This document shows, in pieces, positions 1 through 5,178 of a DNA stretch of 5,178 nucleotides. The stretch is from NCBI GenBank assembly GCA_017445685.1, contig JAFSTS010000218.1, positions 1-5,178 on the forward strand. Reading direction: 5' to 3'. Source of the DNA: Clostridia bacterium. Its GTDB lineage: Bacteria > Bacillota_A > Clostridia > Oscillospirales > Acutalibacteraceae. Position numbers and translations under genes: made by a program. Position 1 is the stretch's first letter. Each line of letters begins with the position of its first letter. The notes beneath the pieces were generated by a model. That model saw only the letters and a program-made list of their open reading frames with translations. It ran no database searches and was not told where the DNA came from.

Positions 1-124
1 AACACAGTTTTCTCACGACAGATTTTTGGCAGGGCAAGGAAAGTTTCGCAGGCAATACTTTCGTATTGTCAAGAAATTTGACGAAGCTTTGTCAAAATAT
101 ATGTCTGCGAAAACCGATTGTGTT
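1..124 (+). repeat. Long imperfect palindrome, possible dispersed element or structured RNA
   Basis: Almost every base takes part in one hairpin centred between 60 and 61. Reading inward, the paired segments are 1-6 with 119-124, 7-12 with 109-114 (bulge 115-118), 14-15 with 106-107, 17-20 with 102-105, 22-23 with 99-100, 24-35 with 86-97, 41-47 with 73-79 and 51-58 with 63-70. A four-base loop at 59-62 closes it. That is about 47 pairs, five of them G-U when read as plus-strand RNA. The interior loops are 36-40/80-85 and 48-50/71-72. No open reading frame of note and no U-tract accompanies it. The form fits a MITE/REP-type intergenic palindrome. A structured RNA, or a read-through-limiting hairpin behind thiI, is also possible. 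The element may continue left of the window. The structure was folded by eye, and its identity is unknown. Confidence 0.7.
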
Positions 125-138
125 CGATTCCCCTCAGC

Positions 139-198
139 TTAAGCATAACACACATATACGAACCCGATTTTAGCGGTCGAATTTTGTGTTATGCTTAA
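139..198. repeat. Perfect 14-bp inverted repeat around the thiI stop codon
   Basis: TTAAGCATAACACA at 139-152 is repeated exactly, in reverse complement, at 185-198, with a 32-nt spacer. The spacer holds a weaker inner stem (158-160 and 162-163 with 176-180, bulged A). The right arm contains the thiI TAA at 195-197 and the back-up TAA at 189-191. On the thiI mRNA it would form a hairpin starting at the stop codon. No run of U follows it, so it is not a standard intrinsic terminator. It could act as an mRNA 3'-end stabiliser, a protein-binding site, or the terminal repeats of a very small element. The left arm also overlaps the 8-bp palindrome GCTTAAGC at 137-144. Confidence 0.75.
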
Positions 199-1361
199 TC
201 AATAAGAACAAATCTTGCGCTCTGCGCAGCTTGCCTTACAAGCTCGTCAAAGTCGCCTGCCTGTTCAGCCTGCTTCACTTCCTGAAGATCTGGCTTTGTT
301 TTCGGGTGTTTGGGAGTAAAGACAGTGCAGCAGTCCTCATACGGAAGTATTGAAGTTTCAAAGGTGTCGATTTTTCTGGAGATCTCAATGATCTCGCTCT
401 TGTCCATGCCGATACACGGTCTGAAAACCGGCATCGTTACCGCTTCGTCTGTACACGCAAGCGCCTTTAGCGTCTGGCTTGCAACCTGCGCAAGACTTTC
501 GCCCGTGATGAGCGCGCCGCATTCCTCTCTCTGAGCTATTATCTGCGCCGTTTTCATCATCAGTCTTCTCATAACGAGAGTGAAAAGATCCTCCGGGCAG
601 ACATCTTTTATTTTTTCCTGAATTTCAGTGAATTGTACGATATACAGTTTTATTCTGCCGCTGTATTTTGCAACCTTTTGGGTGAGCAGTTTGACCTTTT
701 TTTCGGCAAGCTCGCTCGTGTAAGGGGGAGACGCAAAATGTATTCCGACAAGCTGAAGCCCCCTCTTTGACATCATCCAGCCTGCAACGGGACTGTCAAT
801 TCCGCCCGACATAAGTATTGCCGCTTTTCCGGACGAGCCGACAGGCATTCCGCCTGCTCCTTTAAGCTGATTTCCGTGGATATATACGCCGAAATCTCTG
901 ACCTCGACCGTAACGGTCAATTCAGGATCATGAACATCTACTTTAAGGTGCGGAAATTTTGAAAGAATTACTCCGCCGGTCTGAGCGCAGATCTCAGGCG
1001 AGCCGTAAGGGAAAGATTTATCGCTTCGTTTGGCGTTTACTTTAAAAGTTTTCGCTGTGAGCAATTCATCTTCAAGATATTCAAGCGTCGTGTCAAAAAT
1101 GCTCTGCATATCTTTTTCGGCAACGGCTGCCTTCGAAAGACCTGCAATTCCGAAAACATATTTCAGCTTTTCAAACGCTTTTGAAACATCGCTGTTTTCA
1201 TCGCCTGCGATCGTTATTGTAGACTGAACGGCAGTAAACTTGAAGTTTCCGCAGTCTTCAAGTCTCCGTTTCATGTTTTTTATCATCAGACTCTCAAAGT
1301 TTTTTCGGTTAAGTCCCTTGAGAGCAAGTTCACCGTTTTTAATTAAAATGATCTCTTTCAT
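195..1361 (-). CDS. thiI: tRNA 4-thiouridine synthase ThiI, rhodanese-less form
   Basis: ThiI adenylates U8 of tRNA and replaces its oxygen with sulfur to give s4U. In many bacteria it also helps move sulfur to ThiS for the thiamine thiazole ring. The 388 residues contain an N-terminal ferredoxin-like region (about 1-60), a THUMP RNA-binding domain (about 61-166) and a PP-loop ATP pyrophosphatase domain from about 177, with SGGIDS at 185-190. GESLAQVASQT lies at 287-297. DCC at 343-345 aligns with the Cys 344 region of the E. coli enzyme. The protein ends where the PP-loop domain ends, so the C-terminal rhodanese domain of the 482-residue E. coli protein is absent, as in B. subtilis (about 400 residues). 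Sulfur must therefore come from a partner, most simply the desulfurase encoded 3 nt upstream. The ATG start has an AGG 6 nt upstream that overlaps the end of the desulfurase gene. The gene ends in TAA, with a second in-frame TAA one codon later (GAT TAA GCA TAA), both inside an inverted-repeat arm. Confidence 0.96.
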   Translation of the reverse strand: MKEIILIKNGELALKGLNRKNFESLMIKNMKRRLEDCGNFKFTAVQSTITIAGDENSDVSKAFEKLKYVFGIAGLSKAAVAEKDMQSIFDTTLEYLEDELLTAKTFKVNAKRSDKSFPYGSPEICAQTGGVILSKFPHLKVDVHDPELTVTVEVRDFGVYIHGNQLKGAGGMPVGSSGKAAILMSGGIDSPVAGWMMSKRGLQLVGIHFASPPYTSELAEKKVKLLTQKVAKYSGRIKLYIVQFTEIQEKIKDVCPEDLFTLVMRRLMMKTAQIIAQREECGALITGESLAQVASQTLKALACTDEAVTMPVFRPCIGMDKSEIIEISRKIDTFETSILPYEDCCTVFTPKHPKTKPDLQEVKQAEQAGDFDELVRQAAQSARFVLID

Positions 1362-1364
1362 TTT

Positions 1365-2501
1365 TTACCTGCTTTTTCTCATCGTTTTTACTGCCTGTTC
1401 TACAAGCTCGGCAGTTTTTTCAAGCTCCTGCCGGGTCGTGTTCTTCGACATACTGACTCGAATGGCGCTGTCAATTTTTTCGACGCTAAGACCCATCGCC
1501 GTCAATGTCGGACTTCTGTGACCTTTTGCGCACGCCGATCCCCCCGAAACACAAACTCCGTTTTGCGAGAGAAATGTTATCATCGGCTGAGACGGTATTC
1601 CCTGAACGGAAAAATTTACAATATATGGCAGCGAATCCGCCGGAGAATTTATTGTGACCGACTCGATTTTCGACAACCTTTCAACAAATTCGTTTTTAAT
1701 TTCACGGATTGCTTCAAGCTGTTCGAAGGTTTTTTTCCCTATTTCCTCAGCCGCGCCGAAAAAGCCTGCTATTGCCGGAGTCGCCTGCGTTCCCGGGCAG
1801 ACATCTCCCTCCTGTCCTCCGCCTGCGACAGGTGAAACGATCCTCACGCCTTTTCGTATATACAGCGCTCCTGCGCCTTTCGGCCCGTTGATCTTATGTG
1901 AACTGACAGTTAAAAGATCGACGCCGAGCTTTTTGACATCAACATCTGTTTTTCCAAATGCCTGTACTGCGTCGCAGTGGATGAGCGCAGGTGAATTTTT
2001 TGCTTTCACCGCTTTTTTGAGAAACTCTACCGGCATTATTGCACCGACTTCATTGTTGACAAGCATCATCGAAACAAGCACTGTTTTTTCGTCAATCGCA
2101 TCAAGTATATCTTTTTTGCTGACAGCGCAGTTTTCATCCACTTTCAGCCTGACGATTTCGAAGCCGCTGTTTTCGAGCGCTTTCATCGCTCTATCAACGC
2201 TTGGATGTTCCACTGCGGTCGTGACGATCCTGCCGCCTTTTCTCGCTCCTGCTTTTGCCGCGCCGAAAACGGCAATATTGTTTGAAAGTGTTCCGCCGGA
2301 GGTAAAATAAATTTCCTCGCTATCCGCTCCGAGCTTTTCGGCAACGGTTTTTCTCGCCTCGTCCAAAAGCGACAGAGCTTCAACTCCCTTTTTGTGAAAA
2401 GACGACGGGTTTCCCCACAATTCGTCCATCGCAAGCAGCATTTTCTTTTTTGCATTTTCACAAATCGGCGTCGTTGCGCTGTTGTCAAGATAAATGCTCA
2501 A
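1365..2501 (-). CDS. nifS: Cysteine desulfurase, NifS/IscS family, probable ThiI sulfur donor
   Basis: This is a PLP enzyme of aminotransferase class V that converts L-cysteine to alanine and leaves a persulfide on its active-site cysteine. The 378 residues are a usual length. The N-terminus SIYLDNSATTP is canonical. Further motifs are His 99 in VEHPSV, HCDAVQ (175-180), the PLP lysine Lys 203 in SSHKINGPKG, and the catalytic cysteine Cys 324 in SGGSACAKG. The start is TTG: it is the only start that gives the canonical N-terminus, and it sits 8 nt after a strong GGAGG. The nearby ATG (2504-2506) is out of frame. One oddity is EGDVCPGTQ at 231-239, where family members usually have a basic residue before the S/P-G-T. 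thiI begins 3 nt after the stop, so the likely job is sulfur supply to ThiI, as for the NifZ-ThiI pair of Bacillus subtilis. A general Fe-S cluster role remains possible, since no iscU/sufU is visible. Confidence 0.94.
   Translation of the reverse strand: MSIYLDNSATTPICENAKKKMLLAMDELWGNPSSFHKKGVEALSLLDEARKTVAEKLGADSEEIYFTSGGTLSNNIAVFGAAKAGARKGGRIVTTAVEHPSVDRAMKALENSGFEIVRLKVDENCAVSKKDILDAIDEKTVLVSMMLVNNEVGAIMPVEFLKKAVKAKNSPALIHCDAVQAFGKTDVDVKKLGVDLLTVSSHKINGPKGAGALYIRKGVRIVSPVAGGGQEGDVCPGTQATPAIAGFFGAAEEIGKKTFEQLEAIREIKNEFVERLSKIESVTINSPADSLPYIVNFSVQGIPSQPMITFLSQNGVCVSGGSACAKGHRSPTLTAMGLSVEKIDSAIRVSMSKNTTRQELEKTAELVEQAVKTMRKSR
1368..1370 (-). promoter_or_regulatory. Shine-Dalgarno of thiI, abutting the desulfurase stop codon
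   Basis: AGG lies 6 nt before the thiI ATG and directly before the TAA of the desulfurase gene, so the ribosome site is inside the upstream gene. This arrangement is typical of translational coupling, where the ribosome ending the first gene helps start the second. The coupling is inferred. Confidence 0.6.
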
Positions 2502-2509
2502 AACATTTT

Positions 2510-2514
2510 CCTCC
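2510..2514 (-). promoter_or_regulatory. Strong Shine-Dalgarno that decides the TTG start of the desulfurase gene
   Basis: On the minus strand GGAGG lies 8 nt before the TTG at 2499-2501, an ideal spacing. It lies only 3 nt before an out-of-frame ATG at 2504-2506, which is too close for efficient initiation. The position of this site therefore supports the TTG as the true start. Confidence 0.8.
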
Positions 2515-2530
2515 GCTTTTTCGGCAAATA

Positions 2531-3901
2531 TTATTTTATCTTTTCGAGAACTCTCTGCGATTGTTCAAGCACATTTCCAGGAGCAGGTCCGCCGAAAGAT
2601 TTTCTTTCGCTGACGCATTTTTGAAGATTTATTTTGTCGTATACATCCTCTTCAAAAAGCTCGCAGATTTTTTTGTATTCTTCTATTTCAAGCGTTTCAA
2701 GGGTTTTGCCCTGCTCTATGCAGACGGCAACAAGCTCTCCTGTCGCCTTGTACGCGTCCCTGAACGGAAGCCCCTTTGAAACAAGATAGTCGGCGCAGTC
2801 GGTCGCGTTAATAAAACCGCCTGCCGCAGCTTTTTTCATGTTATTGTCTATCACGCTCATTGTTTCGATCATCGGTATAAACGCGCTCAGGCAAATGTTT
2901 ACCGTATCAAATGCGTCGAAAATCGCTTCCTTATCCTCCTGCATATCCTTGTTGTACGCAAGAGGCAGACCTTTCATAAACGCAAGCAGCGTTAAAAGAT
3001 CGCCGTATACCCTGCCTGCTTTGCCCCTGACAAGCTCGGCAATGTCGGGGTTTTTCTTCTGCGGCATAATGCTTGATCCCGTTGAAAAAGCGTCGTCAAG
3101 CTCAATAAACTTAAACTCCCATGAACACCACAGAATTATTTCCTCGCTGAAACGGGAAAGGTGCATCATAAGTATGGACAGCGCGCTTGCAAGCTCAATG
3201 CAAAAATCTCTGTCGGAAACGCCGTCAAGAGAATTGGAACACGGTTCCTTGAAGCCGAGAAGCTCCGCTTCATATTTTCGGTCAAGGTCGTATGTAGTTC
3301 CGGCAAGCGCACAGCTTCCTATCGGGCAGATATCCATTCTGTCCTTTGCATCCCGAAGCCTTGAAAGATCGCGCAAAAACATTTCTGCATACGCTAAAAG
3401 ATGATGACCGAAGGTTATCGGCTGGGCGCGCTGAAGGTGCGTGTATCCCGGCATTACCGTGTCATGATATTTCTTTGCGCTTTGCGCAGTAACTTCAATC
3501 AGTTTTTTTACGGTTTCTTCAAGCTTTGAACACTCTTTCTTGAGATACATTCTCAAATCAAGCGCGACCTGATCGTTTCTGCTTCTTGCAGTATGAAGCC
3601 TTTTTCCGGCAGAGCCGATCCGTTTTGTCAGTTCACCCTCTATAAAGGTGTGTATATCTTCTGCGTTCGGGTCGATAACAAGCTTGCCTTCGGTGATTTC
3701 TGTCTTTATTATTTCAAGCTCGGCAACGATTTTTTCGCCGTCTTCAACGCTGATGATGTTCTGCTTAGAAAGCATTTTTGCATGGGCAATGCTGCCGTCG
3801 ATATCCTCCTCAAACATTCTTGCGTCAAAGGATATGGACGAATTGAAATCGTTCGTTTTTTTGTCGACCTCTTTTGAAAACCGTCCTGCCCAAAGTTTCA
3901 T
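2531..3901 (-). CDS. argH: Argininosuccinate lyase
   Basis: This cytoplasmic enzyme catalyses the last step of arginine biosynthesis, splitting argininosuccinate into arginine and fumarate. It belongs to the fumarase/aspartase superfamily and acts as a homotetramer. The 456 residues match the normal full length. Family landmarks are the N-terminal LWAGRF (3-8), HTARSRNDQV (103-112), the TVMPGYTHLQRAQP block with catalytic His 155, and the signature loop GSSIMPQKKNPD (275-286), whose Ser 276/277 pair supplies the catalytic serine in this family. The C-terminal end (SFGGPAPGNV, 435-444) is also typical. The ATG start places the LWAGRF block at residue 3, as in relatives, and has a GGGGA Shine-Dalgarno 6 nt upstream. 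The gene lies 29 nt after aspS and 29 nt before the desulfurase gene. argG is not in the window, so the gene is separated from its usual partner at least on this side. Confidence 0.97.
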   Translation of the reverse strand: MKLWAGRFSKEVDKKTNDFNSSISFDARMFEEDIDGSIAHAKMLSKQNIISVEDGEKIVAELEIIKTEITEGKLVIDPNAEDIHTFIEGELTKRIGSAGKRLHTARSRNDQVALDLRMYLKKECSKLEETVKKLIEVTAQSAKKYHDTVMPGYTHLQRAQPITFGHHLLAYAEMFLRDLSRLRDAKDRMDICPIGSCALAGTTYDLDRKYEAELLGFKEPCSNSLDGVSDRDFCIELASALSILMMHLSRFSEEIILWCSWEFKFIELDDAFSTGSSIMPQKKNPDIAELVRGKAGRVYGDLLTLLAFMKGLPLAYNKDMQEDKEAIFDAFDTVNICLSAFIPMIETMSVIDNNMKKAAAGGFINATDCADYLVSKGLPFRDAYKATGELVAVCIEQGKTLETLEIEEYKKICELFEEDVYDKINLQKCVSERKSFGGPAPGNVLEQSQRVLEKIK

Positions 3902-3907
3902 AATCTT

Positions 3908-3912
3908 TCCCC
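3908..3912 (-). promoter_or_regulatory. Shine-Dalgarno of argH
   Basis: GGGGA lies 6 nt before the argH ATG, within the 29-nt aspS-argH spacer. The rest of the spacer shows no -35/-10 pair and no hairpin with a U-tract, so argH appears to be read through from aspS. Confidence 0.6.
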
Positions 3913-3930
3913 GTTTCTGTTTAAACCAAA

Positions 3931-5178
3931 TTATTCCTGCGGCTGTTCGGCAGTAATTCCGAGTTCGTCAAGCTGATCTTTTGCAATTACCGACGGACAT
4001 TCAGTCATGGGCTCGCTTGCATTTTTGTCCTTAGGATAAGCTATGACATCACGAAGTGTTTCACAGCCGAGCATTGTCATAACAAGCCTGTCAAGACCAA
4101 TGCCCATTCCGCCGTGAGGCGGCGCGCCGTACTTGAAAGCGTCAAGAAGATAGCCGAATTTTTCATAAGCTTCCTCGTCACTCATTCCCAGCAGAGCAAA
4201 CATTCTGCTTTGAAGAATCGGATCGGTGATTCTGATCGAGCCGCTGGAAAGCTCCGTACCGTTGAGGACAAGGTCGTACGCCTTTGCCCTTACTTTTGCT
4301 TTGTCGCTTTCGAGATATTCGAGACATTCATCCATTGGAGCTGTAAACGGGTGGTGCATGGCGACAAACTGTCCGAGATCCTCGTCCCAGTCAAAGAACG
4401 GAAATTCCGTGATCCAGACAAAATTGTATTTGTCTTTCGGAATTATATCAAGCTTTGAAGCAACTTCATTTCTGAGCGCTCCGAGGACTGAAAGCACAAG
4501 AGATGTTTTTGTGTCGCCGACGATAAGAATTACATCGCCGTTTTCAGCGCCGGCAGTTTTTTTGATGTTTTCCATTTCCTCGTCTGTCATAAATTTTGCA
4601 AATGAGGAAGCGATCGTTCCATCGTCCGCGATCCTCGCAAAAGCAAGTCCCTTTGCGCCGATTCCGCGGACAAATTCTGTTAATTTATCTATTTCTTTTC
4701 TCGTAAGGATAGAATAAGCCTTTTTTGCAGTAATTCCCCTTACGCTTCCGCCGCCGCTGATAGCGCCCGTGAAAACGCCGAAGCCGCAATTCTTGACAGT
4801 GTCGCTCAAATCAAAAAGCTCCATGTCGAATCTCGTGTCGGGTTTATCGCTTCCGTAGCGGTTCATGGCGTCTGCATAAGTAAGCCTCTTGATCGGCGTT
4901 TGAACATCGACGCCGACAGCGTCTTTGAAAACTCTTTTTATGTAGCCTTCACCAATTGACAAAATGTCTTCCATATCAACAAACGACATTTCAAGGTCGA
5001 TCTGTGTAAATTCAGGCTGTCGGTCAGCTCTCAAATCTTCGTCTCTGAAGCAGCGCGCTATCTGCATATATCTGTCAAATCCTGCGACCATGGAAAGCTG
5101 CTTGTAAAGCTGGGGCGACTGAGGGAGCGCATAGAACGAGCCTTTGTGAAGTCTGCTCGGAACGAGGAAATCTCTCGC
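3931..5178 (-). CDS. aspS: Aspartyl-tRNA synthetase, 5'-truncated by the window edge
   Basis: This class II aminoacyl-tRNA synthetase charges tRNA-Asp with aspartate in the cytoplasm. The frame stays open to the right edge, so the gene runs out of the window. 415 residues are visible against roughly 590 in bacterial AspRS, and the missing part is the N-terminal OB-fold anticodon-binding domain and the start. The visible part opens with ARDFLVPSRLHKGSFYALPQ, the start of the catalytic domain. Motif 2 follows at visible residues 44-61 (FRDEDLRADRQPEFTQID, catalytic Arg 45). The bacterial GAD insertion lies at about 110-240, SGSIRITD at 312-319, and motif 3 GIGLDR at 359-364. The internal Met at 5091 is not the start, because conserved AspRS sequence continues upstream of it. 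Whether the enzyme is discriminating or also charges tRNA-Asn cannot be judged here. The stop lies 29 nt before argH. Confidence 0.97.
   Translation of the reverse strand, partial: ARDFLVPSRLHKGSFYALPQSPQLYKQLSMVAGFDRYMQIARCFRDEDLRADRQPEFTQIDLEMSFVDMEDILSIGEGYIKRVFKDAVGVDVQTPIKRLTYADAMNRYGSDKPDTRFDMELFDLSDTVKNCGFGVFTGAISGGGSVRGITAKKAYSILTRKEIDKLTEFVRGIGAKGLAFARIADDGTIASSFAKFMTDEEMENIKKTAGAENGDVILIVGDTKTSLVLSVLGALRNEVASKLDIIPKDKYNFVWITEFPFFDWDEDLGQFVAMHHPFTAPMDECLEYLESDKAKVRAKAYDLVLNGTELSSGSIRITDPILQSRMFALLGMSDEEAYEKFGYLLDAFKYGAPPHGGMGIGLDRLVMTMLGCETLRDVIAYPKDKNASEPMTECPSVIAKDQLDELGITAEQPQE

Larger units (their letters stand above)
195..5178 (-). other. Probable operon aspS-argH-nifS-thiI
   Basis: Four genes lie on one strand with gaps of 29, 29 and 3 nt. 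Each has its own ribosome site, and no promoter or terminator is visible in the gaps. The promoter would lie upstream of aspS, outside the window. The only candidate 3'-end structures are the hairpins in 1-198. Co-transcription is inferred from the spacing. Confidence 0.7.

Noticed and set aside
67..95. Two TTGACA hexamers on the minus strand (67-72 and 90-95) resembling -35 boxes
   Set aside because: Neither has a TATAAT-like hexamer at 16-18 nt, and both are explained by the arms of the hairpin.
118..138. tRNA T-loop-like TTCGATTC followed by CCC, suggesting a tRNA 3' end or attachment site
   Set aside because: The flanking bases do not form a T-stem (only two of five pairs), and no matching acceptor, D or anticodon arms are nearby.
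139..198. Rho-independent terminator for the operon
   Set aside because: The stem is perfect, but its loop is 32 nt and no U-tract follows on either strand, so the standard terminator model is not met.
1654..2310. Long plus-strand open frame (218 codons) opposite the desulfurase gene, with similar ones opposite argH, aspS and thiI
   Set aside because: They lie wholly antisense to well-supported conserved genes, have no recognisable domains, and arise from the codon composition of the real genes.
2183..2488. Minus-strand open frame of 101 codons within the desulfurase gene
   Set aside because: It is another frame of the desulfurase coding region, which has full family motifs. Its product is Arg/Lys-rich with no known features.
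5089..5091. Internal ATG as the aspS start
   Set aside because: Conserved AspRS catalytic-domain sequence continues in frame upstream to the window edge, so the true start is outside.

Overview
This window is a compact stretch of bacterial housekeeping genes, all on the minus strand. The short spacers, moderate G+C, a ThiI without a rhodanese domain and a NifS-like desulfurase beside it suggest a low-to-mid G+C member of the Clostridia (Bacillota), possibly a gut Ruminococcaceae/Oscillospiraceae type. The placement is by protein style only and is an inference.

In transcription order (right to left), the window holds the C-terminal 415 residues of aspartyl-tRNA synthetase (aspS, cut by the right edge), complete argininosuccinate lyase (argH), a complete PLP-dependent cysteine desulfurase of the NifS/IscS family, and complete thiI (tRNA 4-thiouridine / thiamine thiazole sulfur carrier enzyme). 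The gaps are 29, 29 and 3 nt, with no visible internal promoter or terminator, so the four genes look like one transcription unit.

Two of the genes form a functional pair. The desulfurase takes sulfur from cysteine as a persulfide, and ThiI, which has no rhodanese domain of its own, would receive it directly to thiolate tRNA uridine 8. aspS and the desulfurase-thiI pair share a tRNA theme. argH is an arginine-biosynthesis gene lying between them, without argG in view.

The only non-coding stretch is 1-194, downstream of thiI. It is not empty. Positions 1-124 fold into one long interrupted hairpin of about 47 pairs. Positions 139-198 carry a perfect 14-bp inverted repeat whose right arm contains the thiI stop codon. 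Neither has the U-tract of a standard intrinsic terminator. The long hairpin is the best candidate in the window for something not covered by ordinary annotation, most likely a dispersed palindromic (MITE/REP-like) element or a structured RNA. The coding part of the window is ordinary, and I see no defence, phage or secondary-metabolite system here.
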